Source of the DNA: Mallotus nudiflorus | Lineage: Eukaryota; Streptophyta; Magnoliopsida; Malpighiales; Euphorbiaceae | Reading direction: 5' to 3' | Assembly: GCA_947683625.1 (NCBI GenBank) | Contig: CANTUR010000056.1 | Location: 62,001 to 126,000 of the forward strand | Length of the DNA stretch: 64,000 bases | Shown: one piece after another, positions 24,399 through 37,014 of the stretch | How positions within the stretch are numbered: position 1 is the first letter of the stretch | How the letters are laid out: the number at the start of each line of letters is the position of its first letter | Made by a program: the position numbers and the translations under genes | Notes under the pieces: model-generated | The model's input: the letters and a program-made list of their open reading frames with translations, nothing else | The model's database searches: none | Told to the model about the DNA's origin: nothing

Positions 24399-27300
24399 AT
24401 GTCAAAAGACACAAGTTCTTCTTCTACAAATGATCATATGATTCAAGCTATGCAACAACAATTCGAAAGAATGTTTAACATGATGGCGGGAGTCAATGAG
24501 AAATTGGAGAAGCATGATGGCATCCTTAACCAATTACAAGGAGAGCCTAAAGAAAGGAGACGTCCACCAATTGACCAAGAGGACTATGAAGGAGAGGATG
24601 AATTGGATGATGATCAAGTCACCTTGGTGGGACAACAAATCAATCCTAGGAGACAAGCTAGGAGAGGACGTCCTAAAGATGATGTTGATCGCAACCTTGG
24701 AAGCATCAAAATGAAGATTCCTTCATTCCAAGGAAGAAATGATCCAGATGTGTACCTTGAATGGGAGAGGAAAGTGGAACTCATCTTCGAATGTCACAAT
24801 TATTCGGAGGAGAAAAAGGTAAAACTTGCCGCTGTTGAGTTTAGTGATTATGCAATTGTTTGGTGGGATCAATTTTGCAAGGAAAGACGTAGATATGGAG
24901 AAAGACCCGTGGAGTCTTGGAGGGAAATGAAGCAAATCATGAGAAAGAGGTTTGTTCCAAGCCATTACTATAGAGAGCTTCATCAAAGGTTACAAACTCT
25001 AATTCAGGGATCCATGAGTGTTGAGGAGTATCACAAAGAAATGGAGAAGGCTATGATTAGAGCAAATGTGGTAGAAGATCGTGAAGCTACCATGGCAAGG
25101 TTTTTGAGAGGGCTAAACAAAAACATTGCTGATGTTGTTGATTTGCAACATTACGTGGAGATTGAAGATATGGTGAATTTGGCCATGAAAGTGGAAAGGC
25201 AATTGAAAGGAAAGAGGTATGATTCTAAACCAAATGTGGGTTCTTCTTCTTCTTGGAAAACTTCTTGGGGGAAAAAGGATGATAAACCTTTTAATAAGTC
25301 AAAAGTGGAAGAAACTAAACCTAAAATTGACTTGGGTAATAAGGGAAAGGGTGAGAATCAACCAGCCCAAACTAAGGGAATAAAATGTTTTAAGTGTTTG
25401 GGTCATGGACACATTGCTAGGGAATGTCCAAATAAGAAAGCTATGATTCTAAGGGATGGTGATATTGAATCGGAGAGTGAGGGGGATAGTGATGATGATA
25501 TGCCTTCTTTAGAAGATTGTAGTGATGTTGAATGTGCTAAGGGAGATAATCTTGTTGTTCAAAGAACATTGAGTTTGCAAAATAAACATGATGTCCATAG
25601 GGAGCAAAGGGAAAATTTGTTTCATACTCATTGTTTGATTTCTAACAAGTTGTGCAACATGATTGTGGATAGTGGAAGTTGTACTAATGTAGCAAGCACT
25701 TTGCTAGTGGAGAAATTGAAGTTGCCTACTACCAAGCACCCAAGACCATACAAGTTGCAATGGCTTAATGAAAGTGGAGTTGTAAAGGTAAATAAGCAAG
25801 TTCTAATTTCTTTTCAAATTGGTAGATATAAGGATGAGGTGTTGTGTGATGTGTTACCAATGTTGGCCAGACATATGTTGTTGGGGAGACCTTGGCAATA
25901 TGATAGAAGGGCTAATCATGATGGATTCAAAAATATGTATACTTTGATTATGGATGGAAAAAGGTTTAACCTTGGACCATTAACCCCAAAACAGATTTTT
26001 GAAGACCAAATGCGCATCAAGCAACAATATGAAGAAATGGGTTCTTCATTGGGAAATTCTTTGGGAAGGGAAACCTTTGAGAGTAAAGAAAAAGGTGAGA
26101 TGATTGAACCTAAAAATTCCAATTCTCTTTACCAAAATGGGAAACACATGGTGAGAGAAAACAAGGAAGGTTCAAATGAAAGAAAAATGAGTGTTTATGC
26201 AAAAATGAGTGATGTGAAGGAAGCTATGCTTTTGAGGCAACACATGCTTGTACTTATGTACAAGGAGATTTTGCATATTTCTAACGAAATAACCAATGGT
26301 TTGCCTAGTGTTGTTGTTGATCTTTTGCAGGTTTATGAAGATTTATTTCCAGAAGAAATTCCAAATGGTTTGCCACCTAAAAGAGGCATTGAGCACCAAA
26401 TTGATTTCATACCTGGAGCAAGCATTCCAAATAGACCAGCATATAGATGTAATCCGGAGGAGACCAAGGAAATCCAAAAGCAAGTGAGTGAGCTTATGGA
26501 GAAGGGTTATGTTCGTGAAAGCATGAGTCCATGTGCCGTACCCGTCTTGTTAGTGCCTAAGAAAGATGGAACTTGGAGGATGTGTGTTGATTGTCGTGCC
26601 ATCAACAAAATCACGGTGAAGTATAGACATCCCATTCCTAGGCTAGATGACATGTTGGATGAATTGCATGGTTCATATTTGTTTTCAAAAATTGATTTGA
26701 AATCTGGTTATCATCAAATTAGAATGAGAGAAGGTGATGAATGGAAAACAGCTTTTAAAACTAAACATGGTTTATATGAGTGGTTAGTAATGCCTTTTGG
26801 TTTAACTAATGCACCAAGCACTTTCATGAGATTGATGAATCATGTTTTAAGAGCATTCATAAGCAAATTTGTTGTTGTCTATTTTGATGATATCTTGGTT
26901 TATAGCAAAAATTTAGATGAGCATGTACAACATTTGACTTGTGTTTTTGATGTGCTTAGAGAAGAGAAGTTGTATGCTAATCTAAAGAAATGCTATTTTT
27001 GCACTAATGAAATTACTTTTCTTGGATATATAGTCAATGACAAGGGCATTCATGTTGATCAAGAAAAGGTAAAAGTAATTAGAGAATGGCCAACACCCAC
27101 AAGTGTAAGTGATGCAAGAAGCTTTCATGGTTTAGCTAGCTTTTATAGAAGGTTCATTAAAAATTTTTCTACCATAGCTGCACCTTTAACTGAATGCATC
27201 AAAAAGAATGTTGGTTTTAAGTGGGGAATTGAACAAGATGAGGCTTTTAACTTGCTAAAAGACAAATTAAGTTCTGCACCCTTGTTATCTTTGCCAAATT

Positions 27301-29156
27301 TTACTAAACCTTTTGAGATTGAGTGCGATGCAAGTGGCATAGGTATTGGAGGAGTTTTGATGCAAGAAGGCAAGCCCATAGCATTCTTTAGCGAAAAGCT
27401 AAGTGGAGCAAGTCTAAACTACCCTACATATGACAAGGAGTTCTATGCATTGGTGAGAGTTCTAAGGACATGGCAGCATTACCTTGGTTACAAAGAATTC
27501 ATAATTCACACTGACCATGAGTCCTTGAAGTATCTCAAAGGACAAGGAAAGCTCAACAAGAGACATGCAAAATGGGTGGAATTCATTGAATCCTTTCCGT
27601 ACATCATTAAGTACAAGCAAGGGAAAGAAAATGTGGTGGCCGATGCATTGTCAAGAAGGTATGCCTTGATCTCTAAACTTGATGCAAAATTATTAGGATT
27701 TGAATACATCAAAGATCTTTATTCTAATGATCTTGATTTTGCTAATGTTTATGGGGCATGTGAGAAAGGGGGTTTTGATAAGTTCTATAAGTTTGATGGT
27801 TTTCTTTTTCGGGAAAACAAATTGTGTGTGCCACAAAGTTCTTTAAGAGAGTTACTTGTGAGAGAGGCACATAGTAGAGGTTTAATGGGGCATTTTGGGA
27901 TTAAGAAAACTTTGGATGTGTTGGGTGACCATTTCTTTTGGCCACACATGAAAAGGGATGTTAAGAGAATTTGTGAGAAATGCATTACTTGCAAACAAGC
28001 CAAATCCAAAGCAATGCCTCATGGTTTGTATACACCTCTTACCATACCAAATGAACCTTGGGTAGACATTTCTATGGATTTTGTTTTAGGATTACCTAGG
28101 TCCAAGGGAGGGAGAGATTCCATTTTTGTTGTTGTGGACAGGTTTAGCAAAATGGCACATTTCATTCCATGTCACAAGACGGATGATGCAACCCATATTG
28201 CCAATCTATTCTTCAAGGAGATTGTTAGGCTACATGGAGTGCCAAGGACCATTGTGAGTGATAGGGATGTCAAATTCCTAAGTCACTTTTGGAAGACTCT
28301 TTGGGGAAAGATGGGGACAAAGCTTTTGTATTCTACAACTTGTCACCCACAAACGGATGGACAAACGGAGGTGGTCAATAGGACACTTTCAACACTTTTG
28401 AGGGCTGTCATCCAAAGAAATCTGAAGAATTGGGAAGAATGTTTGCCACATATGGAATTTGCTTACAATAGGAGTGTGCATGGTTCAACAAATTGCTCAC
28501 CATTTGAAGTTGTGTATGGATTCAACCCAATGACTCTATTAGATTTGCTACCATTGCCATTGGAAAAAGCTAATCTAGAGGGGAAACAAAAAGCTGAGTT
28601 CATCAAGACTTTGCATGAGAGGGTGCGTGCAAACATTGAGAAGAAGACACTCCAATATGAAAAGCAACACAACAAGGGGAGGAAGCAAGTCATTTTTTAG
28701 CCCGGAGATTGGGTGTGGGTGCACTTGAGGAAGGAAAGATTTCCTAACCAAAGGAAATCAAAGCTTATGCCAAGAGGAGATGGTCCTTTTAAAGTGCTTC
28801 AACGCATCAACAACAATGCCTACAAGCTAGAACTTCCAAGTGAGTATGGCAATGTTAGTGCTACATTTAATGTTAGTGACTTGTCTTTGTTTGATTTAGG
28901 TGATAAAGATGATGGAGCTGATTTGAGGACAAATCCTTTTGAAGAAAGGGGGAATGATGTGAATCCAAGTTCAAAGCCTAAAGAGATCCAAGATCCATTA
29001 ATAGTACAAGAAGGCCCAATCACAAGGTCCAAATCCAAGAAGCTTCAAGAAGCCATATTGGGTTTAATTAAGGACATTTGGAAAGCCCACGAATTTCAGC
29101 CCAATAAGGCATCCATGGAGGCCCAAGGAATAATATTTAACTTGTTTTTGTGTTAA
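24399..29156 (+). pseudogene. Gag-pol polyprotein of the CRM-type element, one in-frame stop
   Basis: A single frame of about 1585 codons. I prefer the ATG at 24399 (MSKDTSSSS) to the one at 24345, because the extra 18 residues are hydrophobic and not gag-like. In order: gag with SYxxWWDQ-type core, CCHC knuckle CFKCLGHGHIAREC near 25389, protease VDSGS near 25667, RT with YFDD near 26880, RNase H with ECDASG near 27320, integrase zinc finger near 27870-27990, and catalytic core with SDRD near 28260 and TEVV near 28370. A TAG at 28698-28700 cuts off the C-terminal GPF region and tail. The frame then stays open across the polypurine tract and 200 bases into the 3' LTR. If read through or repaired, the element could be active; as read, integrase lacks its C-terminus. 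Confidence 0.93.
28941..28954 (+). other. Polypurine tract of the CRM-type element
   Basis: GAAGAAAGGGGGAA directly before the 3' LTR. It lies inside the polyprotein reading frame. Confidence 0.85.
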
Positions 29157-29778
29157 TAACAATTAGGGTTACATGTAGCCACCATATACAAGTTAATAGG
29201 GTAATTAATACCAAGTAATGGCTATTATTATGGGTAGTGGTTACTAAAGTTAATGGGGTAATCAATACCAAGTAATGGCTATTAATGTGGGTAATGGTTA
29301 TTAAGGCCATTTAAGAGTAAAAGTAATCCTATGTGTGTGAGTCTATTTTAGTAGTGTGAGCATGGACTTGTACTCTATATAAACAAGTCCTTTTCTTTCT
29401 TTTATAGCATGAATGAATTTGATATATGAATTATAACTTTGTTTGAGTTTTATTGTGAGGAATTTTGTCTTTAATTTCTTGCATAAACTTTGTGACTTAT
29501 CAAGCTTTATTCTAGCTTGTGGTGTCAAAATCTAAATCTTTGTTTTCTTGTTATTTATCAAACATTCTTGTTTGTGGCATAAGAGGAAATTCAAAGTCTA
29601 TCTTAGTATCTTTATCCTTGTTGGTAAAGGGGTTAAGTAGCATCTATCTTCTTACTTCAATCTTTGAACGATCCAAATTTGTGGATTAAATTGGTAATTT
29701 CTAGTTTTCTTTCAATTCAACTTATCATAGTATTCTTGCTATTGGGGAGTTAATTGATGAAACCTACAATTCCCATCA
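28955..29778 (+). repeat. 3' LTR of the CRM-type element
   Basis: 824 bp, same ends as the 5' copy. Its first 202 bases are coding in the polyprotein frame (ending at 29156). The same frame stretch in the 5' LTR (to 23052) is untranslated. Confidence 0.95.
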
Positions 29779-29783
29779 GGAAG

Positions 29784-31127
29784 AAAAAAGAACTAGGACC
29801 AAGAGGGAAAGGGAAAGGCTCTGAAACTAGAAGAAGGCATTCTTGAGAAGAAGAGGAGAAACTCAAGCTCAAGAGTCTATTTCCTTGAGAGGAAGAAGGT
29901 GAAAGAAGCTTGTCCTCAAGTGTAGTTCATATCCAAGTAGAGTTCAACATCCAAAGTAACCTCTGAAGGCTAACTACTTTGTTAAAAGCTTATACTTAAG
30001 TAAATCCTATTTATCTCCTTAGCATTTTGATGTTAGCCTTGCATATGACTTAGTTTGTTTGTTTATTTATTGTATATTTTGAGTTTGTGCTACCTGCTAT
30101 GCCATGTTATTAATAGGATCTATTAGGGTATTAAATGTAGTTGTAAAATAGTAAGTTTCTGAGTGTTTGTTTGCATGTCAGTTGCTTGGAATAGAAGTTT
30201 AGCTGTTTTGAGAGTCAGGCTATTTGTTAATCAAGTGACGCCTTAGTGAAAAGGACATTGCCTTTTTGTTATGAGGCGATCGCTTCTGTGAGGGCGACCT
30301 ACGCCTTTGTCTTGAGATTTTTGTAATATTTACGCTTGATTTTGATTTCCAAGCATGTTTATGTTCTTATACTTCATTTATTTGCATATGCCTGTCTATA
30401 CCATGTCTTCCAAGTTAATATAATAAGTTCTTAACCATCATTTGCATGAACTAGTTTTGTAAAATTGGTTTGAATGCTTGCTTTTAAGAGATTTTACATA
30501 TTTTGAAATAAATATTTTACCATTTGCAGGATCCTTGAGACTGATCTCCTTTAATTAGTTATTGAGAGGTTTTTATAGGTCTAAGAACTAGTTTAGTCTT
30601 GGTTTATTCTTGGTATATTTTTAGTATATTTTTTGTTTATTATACTTTTATTTGTGTAAAAAATGTTGTAATCCTTAATCTCATCCCCTTTGAATTCTAA
30701 TGTATTGTTTTGATTTATTATTTTGATGAATTTTGGGACTTTAAAATGAAATTAAGCTAATGTATAAACTCGGACTTAAGTGTAAAGTTGAACAATTGAT
30801 TGAAGGCAATTTCAAATTGCATGTAAATAAAGGAATAACCAGATAATTAAAGATAATAAAATACAAAACACAAACAGAGATCAATCATAAAGTTGGGTGA
30901 GCATTCAAAAGCCCATACCTAATTTCTAAACCCGTTATTTGATGATAGCTTATAGAAACCTTCGTGAGATCTAATTGCTGCACAATATATTTTGATTTTT
31001 ATCTGAGTGTCAACATTCATCTTCATTTACACTTCAAAAACTTAACATGTATTTTGTAGTGGGTCTTGAACCCACATAGTGTTGTGATCGCCAACAGTTG
31101 GGAGCGCGTTAAATTCTGCCACCTATA
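29784..31127 (+). repeat. 3' LTR of the Tat element, second part
   Basis: Collinear with about 3790-5112 of the 5' LTR, for example AGAAGAAGGCATTCTTGAGA near 29830, the TGCATATGACTTAGTTTG block near 30040 and the GTATTGTTT block near 30701. It ends at CCTATA (31127), the same ending as the 5' LTR. Confidence 0.85.
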
Positions 31128-31471
31128 AGTATAAAAAATTAAGGTTTTAAAATAATATTTAAAAATTTTATTTTTTGTCAAAAAACCTAATTTATTAATT
31201 AAGTAAAATATTAAAAAAGTATCTATAAATGCTCGAGGTCTTTTGTGTATTTGTCAAATGATAAAGAGGTAAATATAATTATTAATACTAATTTAACATT
31301 TACTAAATACCTCAGAAAAATTTTATCATTACTTTTTTTTTCATTATTTTTTATTTTACTTAATAAAAATATATTTTATCTTTTAATAATAATTATTAAT
31401 AAATTATATTTTATTTTGTAAAAAATAATATAATAATAATTAAATTGATCTGAAAAGTAAGAAAGGCTATT

Positions 31472-31510
<39 letters not shown>

Positions 31511-31640
31511 AGATAACAAAGGCTATTGCTAATATATAAATCAAAGGAATAATTCAATCTTCGTCAAAAAAAAAAGAGTAAAATTAACATATATTCCAAA
31601 CTAATTCTCCCAATGTTTCCTTACCGTCCTTTTACATTCG
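31128..31640. other. AT-rich spacer between the Tat element and the RING gene
   Basis: No coding sequence. It contains a run of about 32 T near 31474-31506. It holds any distal promoter elements of the downstream gene, none of which I can name. Confidence 0.5.
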
Positions 31641-31658
31641 CCCAATCCATATATAAAT
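31641..31658 (+). promoter_or_regulatory. Likely core promoter of the MIP1-like gene
   Basis: CCCAAT at 31641-31646 and TATATAAAT at 31650-31658, about 250 bases before the start codon. The sequence after it is pyrimidine-rich (31735-31780), as in many plant 5' leaders. Transcription probably starts near 31685. A second TATA-like word near 31857 is too close to the ATG to be preferred. Confidence 0.5.
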
Positions 31659-31906
31659 GATTTTCTATGAATAAGAAATCGTGGTGATGGTGCCTCAACT
31701 GGTGTACTCATAGTCGGAGATTTAGAAGGTGGACGCCTTTCACTCTCCTCTTGTCGCCATTTCCTTCTTTTTCCTTCTGCAAAAACTTACCAGTTCTAAC
31801 CCAACAATCTGAAACCCTTTTTTGTTAATCTTCGACTCTTGCAATCCTATCGCTGTATATTTATATTGTTGTAGGGTTCATCTCTCTGTCTATCTCTATA
31901 TATCAC

Positions 31907-33583
31907 ATGGGCTGTACTGTGAGGGAGAAGCATATCCGTACAAACCGGAGGGCTCGATCGATTAAGCCTGAATTCGATCCCTGCTGTTATGCCTCATCAA
32001 TATCCAAGTCCGTACTTGAATCGGGTCTCAAACCTCTGGCTTACCATCTGGGTCTGCACGATCCAACCTACACCAATCCAAACCCTAACTCCTCTAATGC
32101 CAATCTCGATGCTAATGGCTGGGGTTACTGTACTGAAGAACAATTGGAAGAAATATTATTAAAAAACCTCGATTTTTTGTATAAGGAAGCTATTTCTAAA
32201 CTTGTTTCATTGGGTTACGATGAAGATACTGCTTTAAAAGCGATTTTGCGCAATGGACATTGCTATGGTGGTATGGATGTTTTAACTAATATATTGCATA
32301 ACTCCTTGGCTTATTTGAGTAGCAATTCTGATACTAGTTGCAGCAGCAGTAATGGGAGTTTGGATGAATCCGAACCTGTTTTTAATGACTTGCGGCAATT
32401 GGAGCAGTATTCTCTTGCAGGTATTGTATGTTTGTTGCAGCAAGTTAGACCACATTTGAGTAAAGGTGATGCAATGTGGTGTTTGTTAATGAGCGATCTT
32501 CATGTGGGTAGAGCCAGTGCCATTGAAATTCCACCTGGCGATGGAAATACTATGGTGCAGAGCAGTCTTGACAGTGTTAGTAGCAATGGAGGTGATAATG
32601 GGGTTGGTGTAGTAGCACCGGCACTATGCAGGTTTCATGGAGGGTGGGGGTTCGGGAATGGTGGAGGATCTGAGTTTGCTATTAATGGGTTTTTCTCTTG
32701 TAGTGCAGAAGTGACATTGCCAAAGGACATTGAGTGTCCTAAGAGGTTTAACCTTTCACCTACAATGAAATCTTTGTTGAAGAGGAACGTTGCCATGTTT
32801 GCTGCAGGTTTTAGAGCTAATTCAAAACAAACTCAGGTCCAACCTTTAAATTGTGCTGATGTTTTATCAGGTGGGGATGTAACCCCGGCTGCAACTAGGA
32901 GCGAGGTTCTAGTTGAGAAGAGTGAGGAGTATTACAATTCAAAAAATGAAGATGGGGTAAGTTCAGTGTGGAATAAATTCCAAGATGGGATTAATTCAGT
33001 GTTAAGTAAGTTCAGTGATTTGAACCTTGATGAGAATCTGGAGCTTGCTGGAGAAGATCAAAAGGATGAGATGATAGTTACTCTGCTTCATCAGATTAAG
33101 GACTTGGAGAGACAAGTAAAGGAACGGAAGGAGTGGGCACATCAGAAGGCAATGCAAGCTGCAAGAAAGCTGAGTAGCGATTTAACAGAGCTTAAAATGT
33201 TGAGAATGGAGAGGGAGGAGACACAGAGATTGAAGAAAGGGAAACAGACTCTTGAGGATTCAACAATGAAGAGGCTCTCCGAGATGGAGAATGCTTTGAG
33301 GAAGGCAAGTGGTCAAGTGGATCGGGCAAATGCAGCTGTGAGAAGGCTTGAGACTGAGAATGCTGAAATCAAAGCAGAGATGGAAGCTTCCAAGTTGAGT
33401 TCATCAGAGTCAACGTCAACGTGTATTGAAGCTGCAAAGAGGGAGAAAAAGTGCCTGAAGAAGCTTTTGGCTTGGGAGAAACAGAAAAAGAAGTTCCTGG
33501 ATTCGATTGCAGATGAGAAAGAGAAGATTAAGGAGTTGCAGAGATGTTTGGCTATGGTTGGGCAGGCTCAGAAGGAAGCAGAG
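31907..33583 (+). CDS. MIP1: RING E3 ubiquitin ligase, MIP1/RF4/RF298 family, exon 1
   Basis: Exon 1 encodes 559 residues. It opens MGCTVREKH, the opening I recall for Arabidopsis MND1-interacting protein 1 (MIP1). A UBA-like helical segment at about residues 77-137 contains GWGYCTEEQLE and GGMDVLTNILHNSLAYL, the strongest family signature. A Ser/Gly-rich linker follows, then a long charged coiled coil from about residue 375 into exon 2. The donor is GAG|GTGCGT at 33583/33584, phase 0; the frame's own stop nine bases on is intronic. Total length of 725 residues fits the family (about 740 for MIP1, about 800 for RF4 and RF298). Gly2 and Cys3 hint at lipidation, but Arg6 is unfavourable for N-myristoylation. 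Known role: presumed ubiquitin ligase that binds the meiotic protein MND1. No breaks are seen. Confidence 0.92.
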
Positions 33584-36500
33584 GTGCGTTAAATTCGACT
33601 CTATGTGCATGGCACTGTGTATCTGTGCCTATCATTTTACATGCCCACCCACACACCGTGCACAATCACTTTCATGTCACTATAATTTAAAGTAAAGTTG
33701 AATTGTGAGAATGCCAAGTTGGTTATGTTAGCATATTTCATAGTGATAATTCGTTTTCTGTTGTTTCCTCTTATAATCAAACCCGTGTTTTGCACCATCA
33801 TTTGAAATGGATGGTCCAATAAATTAGTAAGGTGGTGATTTGGAGATCCGGTATCTATCTTATATAGTCCGAAATGATGTATGAGCCTTTAGATTGATAG
33901 ATGTTTATTTGATAAGAAAATTACTGGGCATTTTTATACTAGCTTTGGATCATGAAATCATATAGGTGGCATACTTGGGATTTTTAATGCTATCTTTACA
34001 GCATGAAATCATATTGGCATAAATTGTACATTCTCTCTGGAAGAAAAATGCCTGCATATTAAACTCTGATTTAAAATGATTCAATATGGCTAGTTGTAGA
34101 GGATGGATGATAAAAGTCAAAATGAATGTGATGGAGCTATAATAATAATAATAATAATAAAAAACTTCTGGGGTTCTAAAACAAATGGGTGAAGAGCTAT
34201 GTATGGTTTAGTGGTTTTAGTGTTATGCTGCACTATAACAATTGAGAAACTCATATGTGGTCTTAATTTAATAATCCTGCATGTCTGATTATGGAGCTAA
34301 CCTGTTAGGAGTACTGAATTTTGCTTGTTATGCCTTTTCTACTCTGGTCCAAAACCATTTAGTCCATAATTAATTGGGCAGTTAGGCCTTGCTGTTTGTC
34401 AGTTTAGATGGGTGAATTGTTAGGTGCATATGCAAGTGCTTTTTTTTTTTTAAATAGATTATTTCTATGCTAGATAAAGATTTAAACCTATAAAACTTTG
34501 ATAAATTTATATCCTTTGGGCATGTATTAATAAAGTAAAACTTTTCCTATTCCTAGGAGAAGCTGAACATAAAATGGCTCATAAAATGATCTCCAAGCTG
34601 AATGTAACTTGCAGGACTAGAATGGCTCATATACCTTTTACTATTTAAAGAAGGTTTGGCTTTGTTTATCAAATCAAATAACTTGGCAAAAATATTAGGC
34701 TTGGTTGTGTTAGTTGTAAAGTTAGCAATTAAACAAATGTTTTTTGTTTTTTGTTTTTTGTGGAGATCATTTTCAGCTTGGAGCAATATAGTTGGTGTGT
34801 TGCTCAAATGAGAACACTGCTTATTTTGCTGGCAAAACCTATTCTTTCATCCCTGAACTTTTTTTTTCATGTGTCCTTATTCTTTAATTTTGATTTAAGT
34901 GATTCCTGAACTTTTATTTTATTTTTTTTACTGATTGAGGACTAATTTGATGGTTGCTAGCTCATGTCTTCAACTTGTCATTAAACACAATGGAAAGGTG
35001 AAATGGCATAGTTTATCTTGATTCTTTTTATGGTCCCTATACTCTTAATTTTTTTTCATTGATTCCTTGGACTTTCATTTTCATATATATTGAGTCCTTA
35101 AGTCAAAATTTTTAATTATAAAGCATTTAATTGAGTCCCTATATTTAATTAAATTCTTATGATTATAGTGTTTAACCAATTGAATTATGATTATTAAAGT
35201 GATCCAACTAAAATTTTAAAAAATTTAAATGAATTATGATCATTTTCTTATCTAATTTACATGGAAGTCATTTAATGTAATTATGTTAAAAATCTTAAAT
35301 TGGTTAAAATTAATGAAAATATTCAATGATGTTATTTTTCATGTTTACCAATTGATATATTGATGCAATAAATTAGAATATTTATGTTTTGACTATATGA
35401 GTTATTGTAGATTTAGGGTATTAATTATAAAATTTAAAATTCAAATTAATTTTTATTATGGAAAATTTAAAATTTCATGCCTTAAATAATGAAAATTTAA
35501 AAGTTAAATTTATTATTTAAAAAAAGCTGCATTAAAATGTCAAAATTGAAGTATAAAGATTCAATGGTTAAAGAAAAGAAAAGAACAAGCAGTTTGGGTT
35601 TGCAATTTTTTTATTTTTTTTTGAAACGTAAACTTAGTGATGTTTCATTTGTTCTAAATCTTTATTCGTAAAAGTAAACTTAGCATAGTTGTTTAAGTGT
35701 GCATGTGTGGCACAAGGCGCTTAGGTAAAAGCCTTTGTGTATCAACCCTCAAAGGGCGAGTGATATCACAAAGGTGCATGCCATAGTGTGCCTTGACCTT
35801 TTAGTCTAGGCACAATAAAGGTGAATTTTTGTGACATGTTACTATTGCATGTATTTTATTTTATTTTTAAATCAATACACAATATGAGCCATTAATATCA
35901 AAATTTTAAAGGGTGTATCTTGTGGCTACTCATACCTAATCAGCTAAAAAATTTAAAAAAAAAAAATATTAAGAAAAGAAGAGATATGGTGATTCCTGTT
36001 ATCTCTAAAGGCAAGAGTGGCAGTTGATCATCCCAACACCACCATCTGGGCTTTTTGTTCTCCTCTCCCTCCCTCCCTTGACTTCTTTTTCTCCCATCTT
36101 GTTTTCTTTTCCTTTTCCATCTACTATTGAAAGATAGTTTTTCCCTTTTTGGTTGCTTCTTTCTTGTTATTTGTTACCACAACATTGCTATTTTGCCTTT
36201 TATTAGTCTTAGTATTTAGTTATTTTATCTATAAGCTTAGTTGTTTTGGTCTTTACTTCTAATTTTTAAATTTTAATTTTTGTCATTCATGTCACAAAGG
36301 TACTTGCACCTAGGTCCCATGACCAATGAGCTTCTTGATGTGCCTTTCTCCTACAATAACTATGAAAACAAGTTATTAGTTGTTCCTCTCCTGATCTTAG
36401 ATGATTAAATGGTAACAGGCCATGTTGTTAGAGGTTGCACTTTGCCCTGGTTGGTTATCCATGTCAACATGACATGGACATGGACACTGGTGTGAAGTGA

Positions 36501-37014
36501 CATGGACATGGACACTGGTGTGAATTATATGTTCAATACAGCAATCATACTGCTTGAAAAGTTTGTCTTCACGTACTAAATCTATTTTGGCTTCTCTGTA
36601 TTCTTCCAAAATAAGAAACACTTGATATTGTTTTGAGTTTAGAAGCATTAAAACTGTGACATATTGTTTCAAGTAACTGTAAGGTTGTGCCAAATCTCAG
36701 TTTATTGTATTGCATGGCTCATGTTGTGTGTGATGTCATGCGGGGAAAAAACTTTTTTGTGGTCGATGAATGGGGCTTCCAGTATATGTAAATTTTATTG
36801 CACCTTATTATGTTCCTGGAATTATTGAATGCAATTCTAAAGGACCAAAACAATTTATTTTATTAGCTATATTGTGATTTTTGGAATCTATTTTATTTCT
36901 CATTTCTTATCATAAATATAATTTTATCTCCATTTTAGCATATCAATGCGTTGTATCTGCTTATCCTTAGTTCACCCTAGGAACCAGTTATGCTATTCAA
37001 TGCTGTTTTTATAG
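33584..37014 (+). other. Single 3.4 kb intron of the MIP1-like gene
   Basis: 3431 bp, GT (33584) to AG (37014, TTTTTATAG), phase 0. The protein reads on across it without a gap (QKEAE then AKWRQEV), so no exon is hidden inside. It contains repeat debris: a sequence with TCCCTATACT-type words at about 34840-35200, a block with paired GGCGCTTAGG and AAAGGGCGAG words at about 35690-35870, and a 28-bp perfect tandem duplication at 36471-36526. Open frames at 34553-34807 and 36397-36693 are chance. Confidence 0.85.

Larger units (their letters stand above)
22851..29778 (+). mobile_element. Complete young Ty3/gypsy chromovirus, CRM-type
   Basis: A 6928-bp element with two 824-bp LTRs (22851-23674 and 28955-29778), both starting TGATG and ending CATCA, and flanked by GGAAG on each side (22846-22850 and 29779-29783). 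It has a tRNA-iMet primer-binding site, one long gag-pol frame and a polypurine tract. The two LTRs differ at only 5 of 824 aligned positions by my count. The matching site in the Tat 5' LTR (near 3785) is empty, which confirms the borders. Placement in the CRM clade rests on gag wording and on the frame running into the 3' LTR; the Reina clade is the alternative. Confidence 0.93.
3232..31127 (+). mobile_element. Tat/Ogre-type Ty3/gypsy retrotransposon carrying three nested insertions
   Basis: Two similar long terminal repeats (3232-5112, and 22297-22850 continued at 29784-31127) enclose gag, protease, RT, two RNase H domains and integrase, in that order, on the + strand. An antisense gene and tandem repeats lie between integrase and the 3' LTR. 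A second, archaeal-type RNase H and an antisense extra gene are hallmarks of the Tat lineage. Removing the three later insertions with their duplications leaves about 16.4 kb. The flanking 5-mers are GGTAC (3227-3231) and AGTAT (31128-31132); they match at three of five positions and both mismatches are transitions, so this is at best a decayed duplication. Every coding domain contains several stops and shifts, so the element is dead. Confidence 0.88.

Noticed and set aside
22851..29778. Centromere location suggested by a CRM-type element
   Set aside because: One insertion does not show a centromere; not all CRM-clade groups target it, no satellite array is present, and a gene lies 2 kb away.
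3227..31132. Target-site duplication of the Tat element (GGTAC and AGTAT)
   Set aside because: Only three of five bases match. The borders rest on the LTR alignment instead; the duplication is noted as possible, not claimed.
33584..37014. Hidden exon or second gene in the long intron
   Set aside because: The coiled-coil text continues in phase from residue 559 to 560, and intronic frames are low-complexity or chance.
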